Shown here in pieces: positions 36,084 through 49,333 of a stretch of DNA of 64,000 nt; positions within the stretch are counted from its first letter, which is position 1; each line of letters starts with the position of its first letter. Source of the DNA: Plantago major (taxonomy: Eukaryota > Streptophyta > Magnoliopsida > Lamiales > Plantaginaceae). The stretch is taken from assembly GCA_026545765.1 (NCBI GenBank), contig JAIFAC010000458.1:32800-96799 (forward strand), in the 5' to 3' direction. The notes beneath the pieces were generated by a model. The model did no database searches. It was not told the DNA's origin and saw only the letters and a list, made by a program, of their open reading frames with translations. Position numbers and translations under genes: made by a program.

Positions 36084-36866
36084 CTGAACAATAATCAAAA
36101 GGGATTGATTAACTTAGCACTTATTTTGAAAATAAAAATCATCTAATCGAATATCTGGTAAAACTTCATGTAACACAACTGAATAAATAGAATAAATAGG
36201 TTACTTGTAACTGGCTACTACTTTTCAGTACAATCATGTAGATAAACCAATTTTTTTGTGTAGATAAGCAACTTCATCTTTGTAGTTGTTAGCGTTTAGA
36301 CTCAATTGACCTGCTCCCAATAATAATACAAATACTATCGAAGAAAAATGTATTTATATCAAATAAAATTATATGAAGTACTTAGACAATGCAAAAATTG
36401 TGTTTGATGAAAATTAAAGAAAAGATTTGGGTTTCTCAATTGTATAAAATTAAAGAAAATAGGTAGGTATGGTAATTGGACACCAAATCGTGTATGTAAT
36501 CTTTTTTCCCCTATGGGTTAATTTATGTTCAAACACATATTATAGCTTTAGAACATAAATAGGAAGGCAGCAAGTAGCGTTACTTGGTATGAGGGTGTAT
36601 AAAATTAGTTGCCAAATTGACAACAAATTTTATGATTTTTGATATATATAGTTGACTAAAAATAGAGAAAGAGGCATAAGATTATGGAGATAATTTGTTG
36701 GCAAAATCACAAATTTACTATTAATATTAATACTCCCTAGTCTATTTCATTCAACTTTGAATTACTCATATAATACTTGTAATGTATTTAAAAAAAATAT
36801 ATATATATAGTGAAAATTTAAAAATTAATATTTAATAATATGAATTTAAAAAAATTACCAACATTA
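36084..36866. other. Intergenic, upstream of the Cx9C locus
   Basis: Presumably contains its first exon, which I could not place; AT-rich, otherwise nothing seen. Confidence 0.35.
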
Positions 36867-39800
36867 TCTATATATATGATAAAAGTGATTACTAGATGAA
36901 AGAAGAATACGCCACGATGCAAAAAATCGATGCAAATTCCCTCCACAAATAAATGATTTTTAATTCACTAATTTTTATCCAGAATCAGTCAGCTTTATTA
37001 GAAAAGTTTGTTTCTCCTATTCACATCATAAACCGATTTGTATAATTAGTTATTAAAATTCCCTACTTATATGGGATACGTAACATCTATGGAGTACAGT
37101 TCAAATGGATTATTATATTCTCATGCTATTCTGTTTATTATTATTTCACGCTGATATTTAAAATTCTACTAAATCGTCCCGGCGCTATAAACCAATCCCT
37201 ATATAAATTCCGCTACATCTTCACCAATGACGATCACAAATTTTATCAAGAATAAGAATTGCCTATTCTCATCTTCAATGTTTGCCAAATCATTTGCTAA
37301 TTATTATTATGGATGCATGGACTAAAATAACTAGCAGGTGAGAACATGATCTTCGTCTTCAATTATATGCTCATATAATGTGTCTTTGTACTTTCTAACT
37401 ATATCTCACTTCTACTTAATAGTTGTCCCCAATTTTTTAATTTGCCAATGCAAGTCTACCAAAAAATGTATGTAAACACTAGCATATCACATTCGTTTTA
37501 CTAATTTAAGTAATTTTCATTTGGAACCAATGGTGTTGAGGGAGGGTTAATCGAACTGCTAGACAAATCATATGAAACCAATCTATTAATATTGATTTCT
37601 TTTGTAAGTCAGAGGCTTCAAAGTATGAGTACTCTAATTACGTTATTGATCTAATTAAATTTTGTGTCATTGTATTTTAATGTTTACATTACATTTCCTT
37701 CACAAGAAGATACGAAATTATGAGTTAGTATTGTGTTATGCTTATTCGATACTTCCTAATCGACTTCGCAGTAAAAGAAAAGAAAGGAATTTGTCAAAGG
37801 ATTCGAACCTCCGACATATGCCATAGATTTTATTTTAATTTTTCTATTAAGATGAGGTGTGTGAATATGGTGAGAAGTCCAGAGTATAAAGTAGTAAATC
37901 TATAGCCTTCTGTAACGTCGATATATAGATATCCTTCTGTAACGTTATGTAAACTCATCAGCCAAGTCAAATTCATCAGCCACCACTTTTGCTCCTTCTG
38001 AGAGACTACAACAGTAGTAGGTAAATTTGACATCGTACTTTACTAAAAATAGAACACCGAAAAAAGAGTGGAGAAACAATCTTATGATAAAAAATTTTGG
38101 TTGAATTTGAAGTGATGATGAAAATGGAAACTAAATATGCCATATAATTCAAAAGATCACGTGGTAAATTCAAGCCAAGAAAAAATGATTTTAATCCCAG
38201 CTATATTTTCTATATCGACTCAATCAGATTACATATAATACGGGTGAAATATCCCAAGAATAAAATCTCAACTACCTGAACAACATAATCTAAATCTAGA
38301 GTTTACCATTTAAATGAAATTGAATTTTAAAATAAAATCTCAATTCTACCTATAGGACTTGAAATAAGAATGACTATGAGAATTTCATGCAGTTTTTCGC
38401 ATTAAAAATTACCAAAAAATTATAATTAGGGAAAATCTATATGATTGGTGTCTCCAATTAATTAAGCTTCCCTAAAATTTTAGAAAGATCACAAGATTGG
38501 AACTTCGACCGGATTTTGCCTTCTGTCCAAGATTTATTGTCTATTTCATATATGGTATGTACTATAGTTATGTTTGATTGAACGAGAATAAGGCAAATCG
38601 AATCCTTCTGAGTTTAAAATATTTTCAAAATATTATTTACACTATCATATTAATTTTCATCTAAATACACTATAAATACATAGCTAATTCACAAATTTTA
38701 TCAAACCTAAAGGTCATTAAACCCCGAGATGAAAACCGAATCCATGGAAAAAAGCGAAATTCAAATATCTATGTTGTCCGATGATATGCAAATGTATAAC
38801 ATGACTCGCATAAGAACTTATCGTATTGAAGTCGGTGGTTCATGAAGGTGTGAACAAGTCGTCTGGCAAAGATGGAGATTTTCACAAGTGATGATCGAGT
38901 TTTAATAATTGTAAGTTCACCGTAAAGTTTTGGTCATGGATTTGTGGGTTGGTATCAAAAGATGGTTTAGAATATTTGTATAGGTTCGGATTTTGCGGTA
39001 TATTATGAAGGATTTATACTTATATAAGTATTTCTTATTCTCAGATAAACATTTTATTCTAATTAGCTAATAGTATATTTTCACTGTTAAAAAGAAAATG
39101 ATATGAAAACTTGAGTTATTTGTTGCCGAGTATACATGTTTTTTATTCTAATTTATTTTAAAATTTTTATATTTCCGAATTCTAAACAAAAGAAGTTTAC
39201 CAACATCCACATATATCGAATTCTATGCAAACAAACATTTCAAACAAATACCAAAAGCAAATGAGGACTCCCAGTCTCCCACTTCTTCATAAAATGAGTT
39301 GCTCAATGGTACCATAAATGAATCTACATACGCACTGCATTGAAATGAATAAGTAATATGAATGGATGAAATTTAAATTGAATTCTTAATTGTGTATACA
39401 ACGATTCACTTATTATATACTATCTTTTAAAATCTTTAATATAAGAGAGAGGCCAAATCAGAAATAATTTCATGATATAGAACAAACCAATAATTATGTG
39501 GAATTGAGTTCATCAAATTACATTGTTTAGTATGCGATTAAAATCAAGAAAACCGTATAACACCTACATTTTTTATTAACTGAATGTTTTAATTGCATGG
39601 AATGCAATCACTCAAGGAGTGATTGGTATAGGACTAAAATTCAAAAAATCATATTAAAAACATCTAAATTTTACATTACTTACCAATCACTTAAAAGACT
39701 AATGCCCAACAAGGCGTGAGGGAAAAAAAAATTTCCACAAAATCTAATGAACTACCCTACTAAAATTAGATCCTAACATAGGCAGTTCTGGGACAAGAAA

Positions 39801-42800
39801 GAGTTTCAAAAAGACAGAGAAAAAAAATCACGGGTGTATGTATACCATTGCAATTTAGATTTTAGTCTTAACGTCGTCGGGATTTTCTAGAGTCGGTAAT
39901 TTTTCCATTTTAATTATTTCATCCTCCTTCACACCGTGGAATTTTCAAATCATGCAATTTTAACTGAAGGGTTAAGTCGTACGTTTTCATCATTAAAGTT
40001 AGTGTCTAATTGAGGAATTACTTAGTATGTTATATATATCACTCATCGCATAATTTAAAATGTCAATCAATATATCAAAACTTGAATTAGGCATATTAAA
40101 GGAATGCTTCGGAAAAAAAATCTCATCTCCGAAACAGTTTTGCGGATTTTATAACATGAGGGATAAGTTGGGATGGTTGAAGGATAATCTATGCCACTGC
40201 AATTTCTATGGTTGAGAAAAGCAAAAAAAAAAAAAAGCAACTAAATATGATTTTAAAATTTTTTGTCGAGTACCTTATTTATTGTTCAACCCATGAGTTA
40301 AAACTGCTAGGCCTTTTATAATATTCATAAATATAATTATAATTTTCTAAAAGGTTTATGGACTTAATTGCAAAATCGTAAACAAGTTCGGTCAAATTGA
40401 AAGCAACTAAAATTTTGTCCAAATACAATAAAATAAAGCAAGGTCCTTTTCGCTCGTTTTTACCTTTCCAACCTAATACAAAGTTGTTGGGTTGGGTGTA
40501 GTAGATGTTCTTCCAAAGGTTCCTCGTGAAGAAGCCAGTTATGTTATTACTTCACCTCAAGAACAAGAATTGCGTATAGCATATCGAAGTCAAACCATCA
40601 TATTTATTTCAACAACACTAAAAAATCATAGGAAAAACATCTTCTTATGTACATTCAGGTCTATTTTCAATAGCTCCGAGTGGAACTGTGCACAACTCCG
40701 ATGACCGGAGCCACCAGAGATGCTCTGACACCGACCACCGGAGTGTGGTGGAGCTTCTCATTCCCAATATTTTTTGTTTGTTTCTAAATAAACCTTCTGT
40801 TAATTTTAAATATTTTATATATTAGTTTGTTGAATATTATAATTTGTAAAATATAATTTGATTTTTGAGTAAATAACTATTATGTTATAAGTTAGGGCAG
40901 GTCAAATTTAATTTGCAATTTGCAATAAAAATTTGTGAAGAGTTATGTTTAGAAAAATTAAAAGTTATTTGACTTTTGGGGTTATATGTAATATAAATAT
41001 TATAATTGTTAATTCATCGTTATTGTTGAACTAACTGATGCTTGGGTGAGAAGAAGCTATATAACAGGGGTGGTATATGTAAAAATCCCCAAAAAAATAT
41101 TACTATAATTTTAACTTGAGAACTCTAAGGAAGGATAAATCATATTATTTAGAAAATAATATAAAATAAGATAATTCCGACTTAGTAACTTAATTTGAAC
41201 GTAAACATATTTTATGAATGAGATCATCGACTTTGCAAGAAAGCTTTATTAGAAGTGTAAACCACATTATATTAGAAATACTCAAAAATGTGATTATTCT
41301 ATTTGAGGACTTAGTTTGTCGGGTAAACAAACTCTAACATTGTGATAATTACAAATTGAGAACTATATTTGAAAACTAAACAATACTATATGTAGAAAGT
41401 ACTTTAATGAAGGGATACTTTCAATGGATGGACTCTATTCAAATGTAACCAATGATAATAATAAGATCATTTTGATTTGGGAACTAAATTGGTAGGATAA
41501 ATTCAACTCTAAGATTGTGATAAGTCTAACTTGAAAACCAATGTTAATGTTGTTTACAAGGAGATGTTTAACAATGTTTTAGGTAGTTTTATATATGCTC
41601 TATTAAATGAGTTATTATATATCATTTGCATGACTATTCAAGAATTTTATGTCAGGTCATCGCAACGGGTTAGTAAACTACATGTCCCATGTCAGTGATT
41701 TTCCAATTCTTATAAGTCCTTATCTTCAAATAGTCAAGAGCGCCTTAATCCGCCTCACCGAAAGTACTTGCAATCCTTAAGACTTGAGGTTAGGACCGCA
41801 CAAAGGCTAAATCGGGGGGCGGGGGGTTAGAACAATGGATCCGGTTTGCTAAGTGTCAAATCAAACGGAGACTTTACTCGAGAGAGATTGAAAGGTCTAC
41901 TATGTATAGTATTTTTGGTATGAATAAGTGTAAATGACTTACTTTGGTTATGGGTCGATGTCCCATACCCATGAGACTGGGAGAACTCGCAAGTGTACGC
42001 CCGCATCGTGCCACCAATGCGATTAGGTCCATGGTCCATTAGTCGACTTAGCTCATATTCCTTTTGTCCTTTGAAGGCATTGTGGTTCTTTCACCACCTC
42101 AATGGATTTGAGGGTAAGGATCAAGTCCACATCTTTAGAACAGAGGTTAGACATCCGACTTAGGACTATAGTCCGCATCCTTAGAGAGGTCAAGACATCC
42201 CGCTTAGGAATGTAGTATGCACCCTTATGAGAGGTTAGACGCCCCATTTAATGCAGCCCACATCCGTAAGAGAGGTTATGACGCCCACTTAGGATTGTAG
42301 TCTGATCCTTAAGATAGGTTAGACGCCTAACTTAGTAATCGTAGTCCACATCATTAAGAGATGTTAGACGCCCAGCCTAGGACCTGTAGTCCACGACTTT
42401 AGGAGAGGTTAGGACGCCTAGCTTAGAACTGTAATCCACATCCTCAGATAGGTTATGACGCCCAATTTAAGACAGTCCACATCCTTAGATTGGTTAGGAC
42501 GCCCAGCCTTAGACCTAGTCCATGACTTTAGGAGAACTCAAGGAGCTCAGACGCCCATTTAGGACCGTAGTCCACCTTAGGAGAACTTCAATGAGCTTAG
42601 GACGCCTTTGACGCCTAGACATGTTCAGATTAACATCCCCCCTGTGGATACTTCTGTGGGGAAACTCTCTTCGATCTTCCATATACTTTTCGATTTTTAT
42701 TTTGGGGGGTGGGGTGTTGTTAAAAACCGTAATATGTGAAATTAGGTTTGTAGAAGAAAAATATTTATGTGTGTGGTGGGTGAATACATACCATCATATT

Positions 42801-43173
42801 GGAACCAACCCATGATCAGATTGTACATTTTTGTATTTTATTTAGTTCGATTTAAGGGATACAATTTTTAAAAAAACATGTATCCGCATTTAACTAACAT
42901 GTCACTATCAACATGTCGGGTCCAACATGTTCAAAGTTAAACCTACCCTTTCAGAGCATATCATTCACATTTAGTCGTATTTTTATTTTTGATAATTAGC
43001 ATAAAATAAGACTCAATGATATAGTGCCACATGAAGAAGGACTATCCACTGACACCACAACCAACCAATGTTGTTTGACTATCATATTCTCTCGATTAAT
43101 TTGTTTTGTCATTCCCTTTACATATATTATTAAAAGCAAATTATACCGTGGCATCGCCACGGGTTAGTACTAG
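36867..43173 (+). mobile_element. Candidate non-autonomous Helitron (paired termini)
   Basis: The right terminus is convincing: a perfect stem CCGTGGC-ATC-GCCACGG (43146-43162), then GTTAGTA, CTAG (43170-43173) and host T. The proposed left terminus is TCTATATATATGATAAAAGTG at 36867, preceded by host A, giving insertion between A and T as Helitrons do. No Rep/helicase coding sequence is visible in between. The interior is AT-rich, with a 44-bp tandem array and, at about 41655-41678, a decayed copy of the same 3' end (ATCGCAACGGGTTAGTA). Pairing of the two ends is inference; the true 5' end could be nearer. Confidence 0.45.
42105..42612. repeat. 44-bp minisatellite, about 11 units
   Basis: Units contain GAGAGGTTAGACGCCCAGC and TTAGGACTGTAGTCCACATCC. 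Anchor GAC(G/A)(C/T)CC positions: 42150, 42194, 42238, 42279, 42322, 42367, 42413, 42457, 42499, 42549, 42600, giving spacings of 41-51, mostly 43-45. Less AT-rich than its surroundings. Units are diverged by substitutions and small indels. Confidence 0.9.
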
Positions 43174-45312
43174 TTTATAAGTAATTCACAAACCAAATTT
43201 GTAAGTGTTGATCAGAAAAAGTTAAACGGACAAATAAAACTAGGACAGGGGGAAGGGAGTATAATTTTCTTCTAATCCTATACGTAAATTCCCAATTCAC
43301 TATTAATAGTATAATTTCATTATCTGATCCTATAATTTCGATTCGATTCTCCATAACTTCCATGGGTTTATTGTATTTTTTATTAGATTGATATAAATTT
43401 TAAAAGTAAAATTACATAAAAATAGTAAACAGAGTGTGCGTAAGAGACTGTTTATGTACATTTAGTTTGATTTTTTTGGATTACTACTCCATCCACCCCA
43501 CAAATCTTCATACATTACTAACAAATGAAGCTATCACAAACCCAACAAACCATTAAAATCTTATATCTACACTAAACTTACTCATTTAACCATTAAAAGT
43601 GCTTCCCACATTTTTATATTTTATCATACAATATTAATTTTTCACATAAAACTACGCACCGACCTTAAAATATTTCGGGACATTGTGAGTACAACAGAAA
43701 CAAAAGTATCACAAATCCACTTCATTCTTTCCTTATAAAGAAGACCAGCTAGAGAATAGCAAAATTTACATGGATTAAGTGCATATATTACATTTTAATT
43801 TAATCACCTTCAATGATGATAGGTGTTATTATAATAACACTCTGTCAAGAGAACAACATGGCGTTATCTATCAATGCATATGTATACCCAAATTTTGTCT
43901 TTTGAAAATCAAAGTGATACATCAATCCAAACGCATCTAAAACTAATACATGAAAAATTGAAAATAAACAACTATTTGATATTGTAACTCAGCAAAATCT
44001 ATTAGTTAACAAAGATGTGCCACTAACTCCTTTGTACTATTTTCCTTGATAATGTTTAGATCAGACGTCAACATTCACTAAAGCAAATTTGCCTTCATTT
44101 CCGTAAACACAAATTTTCTCCGCAAAGATTAAATAAATGTTAATAATAAATATTGGTACATGCAAAGGAGTATATACTTTGTATTTACCAACCAAATATT
44201 CATGTAGTACACTTCGGATTTCGTGAAACATAAACAACATCAATTAAGAACTGCTTCTGAAATTATATTGGATGCACCGATACAAATCTCTTAAGTACGT
44301 GTTTGTTCATCCCAAACTTGTGAAGTAGCAGACAACTAATAGCATCAAATAAAAGCAACTATATAATATTTGATAAGTAATACAATTTAGAAGACGATAT
44401 AAAATATGATTAAATAATTCGACAACATAATTTGCCCAATCAAGTAGTGAATGAGTTGCAACTTCACCAAGTATATGAAATAACGATTTCATTTGGGAAT
44501 TCGGACACAAAAGATGATGATTCTTAATCGTTGTCGATACTTGATAGTTTGACAGATTCGCGATTCATCTATGTTTACATGTTTGTTATGCTTTGGTGTT
44601 AAATAGTGTGGTAATAAATGAGATGAATTCAGGACATTTATAATAAAGTTTACATTCATCGTTGGTATTAACAACTTGATAACCACTTGCCACATAAATA
44701 GGAAACAAACTAAATAGTTTTTTTTTTAGAACAAACTAAATTATTACATACGGTATAAAAATGCATGTGAATTTTATAGGTAAGTCTGTTGGCTCGATGC
44801 ATGAGTAGTGATTTCAAGGATGATTTATGATGATTTTTGAATTAGTTCGTAGAACACGTAACATATGAACAATATGAATCTAAGCATAATAATAGGAAAA
44901 TGTAACAATTAAATATCTCTTTAGTCTAATTAGGTGTCGGAAAACAAAAATTCAAGATTGATAATTCATTTTTGTCAGTTTCAATTTGCCATCATCTTAT
45001 TTATATTTTTATCATATAAGTATATAGATATAGACAATATGTTCGAACCTTCAAGCCACGTTAATTAACTAATGACCTAAACAATAGGAGAACTTAACAA
45101 CCACTTAGTCGACTTTGGTTAATAAGCATTAGATTTTATATAATTTAGCATATCCGAGCCATGAAAATAGAGGAGTTTAACAACCATCATGGAGAAAAAC
45201 TAATGCATCAAATATCGTGAATTAAAAATCATTTAACTTTGGAGAAATTTGCCACATCACCAGACACGCAGATACCTCCTTTCAATTAATTCATCACTTT
45301 TATCATATATAG
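43174..45312. other. Repeat-rich intergenic, no gene
   Basis: Includes a CACAGGGGGAAGGGAGTA-type MITE right end at about 43246-43262 and a CTCCATCCACCCCACAAATC-type left end at about 43487, unpaired. Otherwise AT-rich sequence. Confidence 0.4.
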
Positions 45313-45545
45313 ATTGAAAATAAATTTACCTCTTCAACCTTCAACCGCCAGGAAATCCGTGCAGCTCATCAAGAGGAATGGAAAACTTAATAGTTCCATC
45401 ATACGATGGAACTATTAAGTTTATTCTTGCCAGATCCTGACAAGGCATCCAGACTTGTAGCCACGCATCTCGCTACGCCGCAAACTGGTCGTCAGGTCGC
45501 TAAGATCCGGCATGATCCTTGCAATCATGCATCCGGACGTGGTAG
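45290..45545 (-). mobile_element. Helitron-like 5' terminus and foldback-repeat arm
   Basis: Read on the minus strand, TCTATATATGATAAAAGTGAT begins at 45313 after a host A. It shares about 18 bases with the terminus at 36867, so a second Helitron-family end lies here in opposite orientation. Immediately right, 45320-45545 is a diverged copy of the palindrome arm (AAATAAATTTACCTCTTC, CATACGATGGAACTATTAAG). Confidence 0.5.
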
Positions 45546-45759
45546 TGTCTACTGAAATCTCAATGTAAATTCCTCCCATTTACAAAGAAAGAATGATGAA
45601 TAAATTGCTATCCGATTTTTAGGTAAGGAGACCATATGCATAAGAACAGAAAGATAGAATGACTAAAGCAGGTTAAAGGACAGACTCTTTTCGAAGGAAC
45701 AACATTACTCAGCATAATGGCACTTTCTACAAGGCATGTTACTAAAATGATAAACATAC

Positions 45760-47633
45760 CTTTAAGATCCTTTCTGAAGGAGAGAAGAGGATCCAGAATA
45801 ACATCTGGAACAAATCACTCAAATTAAGAATTATGTGGTACAGCAATAATTCACTATAGAAGTACAAAATCAATTAAAGTTGAGACCTGTCGATAGATAT
45901 AAATGAGGCATGGATTGCTTAGATTCCAGTATGCGTGCTGCTATCACCTGTCAAAATTGATGAACGTTCTTAAAATTAACAGCAGACTTAGAACATAGTT
46001 GACACTTAGCCAAAATAATCAACACCAGTAGAGCATATGGTCTCCAAATGGTTGATAAGTTATAAGGTCATATTCCATGTCATTATTGAACAACTTTGAT
46101 CAAGTACCTTGCGGATTTGACTATTTGGCAGATCTTCATAAGCATCCGGCCGAGATTCCGATTCTCGACACAGATGAAGTCCGGGTCAAGGTGTATGAGA
46201 AGCTTTCCTTCGCTCGAGGCTTTCGTAGAAGCTTTCCCAGATTTGAGTGCATCTAAGACATCTCCCTTTAGCAAAGTACCGCGAGGACCAGATGATGTTA
46301 TGGTAGATGGATCCAACCCATGATGTGCAATTACTATTTTGCAGCATGACTAATATGACTATGATCAGATCTCTGAACTTTTGTGTTCTTTGTAGTAGTT
46401 TGATAATCAACACTTTCATCTTTTCTACTCAAGTTACCACCATGTCACGGCCCAACACTCTTGTGGTCCAAGCCCAAACATTTTCAAGACCCAAGTCCAA
46501 GGTTGATTAAATATTATCTAGAATGTTCCCAAGTTCATGAAGGATGAAGCATTCTTTCTTGTATATAGTAGAATGAACAACACTTTCATCTTTTCTACTC
46601 AAGTTACCACCATGTCACGGCCCAACACTCTTGCGGTCCAAGCCCAAACATTTTCAAGACCCAAGTCCAAGGAGGATTAAATATTCTCTAGAATGTTCCC
46701 AAGTCCATAAAGGATGAAGATTCTCTAAAACGTTCTCAGATATAGTAGAAGATTACATAGAAAGACTTGTAGATAGAATTTGGTAGAAAGATCTAGATCA
46801 TGGAATAACCTAGAAGGATCTCCACCATTCCTAAGGGAGGTGGTTGTGTGTATATATATAGGCTTTGGCCATTCCATTTGAATCATCAAGCAAATACAAG
46901 CAATCAAACATTCTTGCAAACAATCTAGCTCTCTACACTACTCTTTTTACACCCTTAGCACTTTGGTTGGAAGGCTTACTAGCTAGTCTCGAGGCGAACT
47001 AGTCTAGTGCCCCACGGGTCAAGGAGTTGTTACGAATCAGATGTTTCGATGGCTTCAATGTCATTTTGATAGCTTTAATTAAGACCAGATGTTCAAGTTA
47101 GTCGTATTTCAACATTCTTATTCAGAAACCACAACGATTATTTTGACACAATATTGCATAGTTGTTCCTCATAGTAACTGAGAAAGGTAATGATCCAGTT
47201 GGTGACCCGATCATATAAAACCAGCAATTGGCTATTGTGTTTCCAAAGGTTCTAATTCATCTTTCCAGAAAATGTCCAGATTAACTGAAACTTCACCTCA
47301 AGTACAAACAGCTAGGCAACAGCATTCAACTCAATTCCTTCGTCACCAAACTATGGTGTAATGAATCTAGTAGAAACTAAGCATTCTGAGTTCACAAACA
47401 ATGCCATGCTACCAGCATTTCCTAATCATAACAAGTCTACCAGTCTAAGAAAATGTAACAAACAAATAGAAAACCCTTACTGCTACCATGAAATTAACAA
47501 TCAACAACCAAAATTCAACAAGGATAAAAGGAAGAGAGAGAGAAAGAGAAAGCTTACCCATTGGGCAAATTGAAGAATCGAGCTGTGAGGAGAGGAGCTC
47601 GACGGATCAACTTGAGAGCGCCATGGATGCCAT
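45760..47633 (-). pseudogene. Mitochondrial pyruvate dehydrogenase E2 (dihydrolipoyl acetyltransferase) fragment
   Basis: Minus-strand exons: 47558-47633 (MASMALS then, after one missing base near 47608, LIRRAPLLTARFFNLPN, a presequence); about 46108-46420 with the E1/E3-binding domain (IAHHGLDPST, SGPRGTLLKGDVLDAL) ending YEDLPNSQIRK; 45887-45947 (VIAARILESKQSMPHLYLST); 45760-45804 (DVILDPLLSFRKDLK). Splice sites and phases agree with plant E2 (LTA3 type). E2 transfers acetyl groups from lipoyl-lysine to CoA in the mitochondrial PDC. The lipoyl domains are absent where repeats occupy 46.4-47.1 kb. The acetyltransferase core stops after its first strand, so the His-x-x-x-Asp active site is missing. 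The binding-domain exon carries at least two frame changes. This is a broken gene; a near copy is at 59169-59740. Confidence 0.8.
46409..47040. mobile_element. LTR-like insertion with 170-bp tandem duplication
   Basis: AACACTTTCATCTTTTCTAC begins at 46409 and again at 46579; about 140 bases of each unit are nearly identical (both contain CATGTCACGGCCCAACACTC). Downstream comes a TATA-like GTGTATATATATAGGC (46846) and a CT-rich leader, then CACTTTGGTTGGAAGGC, as in LTR U3-R-U5 regions. Part of the first unit also flanks the second E2 copy at 59170. Exact LTR borders were not resolved. Confidence 0.45.
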
Positions 47634-48320
47634 GCCAATTGGGTAATTGGGTAATTGGGGAAATGAAATCGAGTGCTCTGAATGGTTGATTGTCAAAGAA
47701 AGATTAAATTGAGGACCGGTCTAATTGTTTAGCTTGTGTGCTTCTGATTGTAAAAGAAAGATTAAATTTTGTTTACTTTATATACTCTAACAGGTAATTA
47801 TGTTAGCCATTTAGCTTTGTGCCTTTTAAACAAAATTTCTCCACTTAATACTACCTACTTTTCATATTATAAGATGTTTTAGATTTTTTACACAAATTAG
47901 CACAATTCTCTCTTCATTAATAGTTTTGATAAAAGACTAAAAACAAAAAATGTTGGTGTATTGAATAAATAAATCCATCAATCTAATATGAGAAATATAC
48001 TTACTTTTTGTAGAATCCAACACAAAATAAATGAATAACAATAAAATAAATGGATTAGATGCATAGAAAATGAAGATAACACATGGTAGAATCTACTAAA
48101 ACATCTTATATTAAGCAAATAGTCAATAACCCAAAACATCTTATAAAAAGAGTAGGAGGGAGTGGCGAGTGGGGTGTAAATGAACTGAACGTTACGACTT
48201 ATCGAACGAACGAACGTCCATTAAGGTAATTGTTCGTTTGTTGGCTCAAATACACTCCTATGAGGAGTAATTATTCTTCTACCTTACCATTTTAAATAGA
48301 AAAAGAAAACGCTATTTTAA
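47634..48320. other. 5' flank of E2 remnant, no gene
   Basis: AT-rich. A MITE-like pair of CTTATA-rich inverted words lies around 47860-48150 (CATATTATAAGATGTTTTAG and AAACATCTTATAAAAAG), a probable palindromic insertion of about 290 bp. Confidence 0.4.
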
Positions 48321-48389
48321 GGATAGTGGGAATCGAACCCACATCTTCTCCTTTGGCAAAGAGATATTTTACCACTCAACTATATCCGC
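48321..48389 (-). tRNA. trnG-GCC: Plastid-type tRNA-Gly(GCC) relic
   Basis: On the minus strand GCGGATATAGTTGAGTGGTA starts the copy, followed by the TTTGCCAAA anticodon loop (GCC) and GTGGGTTCGATTCCCAC T-arm. This matches the plastid trnG-GCC, not the plant mitochondrial one. Decay: an extra A after the anticodon (CCAAAGG versus CCAAGG), and the 3' acceptor strand reads TATCCTT instead of TATCCGC, losing two pairs. It is a nuclear plastid insert, probably non-functional. Confidence 0.85.
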
Positions 48390-48417
48390 ATTTTTTTCGC
48401 GATACAAATTACACATA

Positions 48418-48567
48418 TACTCCCTCCGTTTCTCTAAGAGTGAAACAATTTGCACAATTTTTAAGAAAAATATGTGGTCCCAAAAGTATGCTAAGAACGA
48501 GTTTGAGATATTAATCGAATTAAAAATACATGGCCAAAAATGTAACACTTTAAGTGAAACGCCAAAA
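48418..48567. mobile_element. Truncated mariner-like MITE
   Basis: Left end ACTCCCTCCGTTTCTCTAAG directly beside the tRNA relic; the right side ends TTAAGTGAAACG without the expected GGAGGGAGTA. Confidence 0.55.
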
Positions 48568-49282
48568 CGAAAAAATTGTTAATGATATTTGTGCATTGTC
48601 GAGCTGCATTCCTTCCAAATGATTTCAATTATTTAATTAATCTAATTCATTCTATTCTTTTTCATCCAAGAAGTTTGTCGAAGTTTGATTCTTTTCAAAT
48701 CACTTTAAAGGAACAAGCGACCTCCTCTCACTACTAATCCATCGCAGACCTCTTTCTACCCTACTTTATCTCTTTACTTTTCCAATCACATTAACAATAA
48801 TTTTTTTAAAAAAATCAAATAGCATTAAAAGTTAAAACCAATCAATCAACCAACCTTAAAAAAATAAAATTTATTACTTCATTCGTACACATCAATTCTA
48901 TCTTACACACCCTATATAATAACTCTATAAATCTATAAAATATTAAACCTATCCCAAACATCATTTTCCATTAACAACGTTAAACCAAAAGAACATATCT
49001 TCATTAGAAGATACAGTAGCACAAAACTGATATCACCCACGTTTAGTCCCAATAACATTCGACCAAACTAATGTCCATGAACAAAACCAATAAAAATCTG
49101 ATTTCTACGAAGACTAATTGAGCAAAATCTTACTCCTAAGACCTACCAAGTAAACCAGCACCTATCAATGGACTGAACTATACTTCTAAGGCTCTGTTCT
49201 TTTCAACTGAAAACTCATTCAGCCTGGCCATTCAAATTTCACTAGTCTTCGCCCTCTTCTTCAGCTCTCTTAAGTTCATTAA

Positions 49283-49333
<51 letters not shown>

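Noticed and set aside
42105..42612. Regular repeats that could look like a CRISPR array
   Set aside because: Units abut without unique spacers, diverge by indels and lie in plant nuclear DNA; it is a minisatellite.
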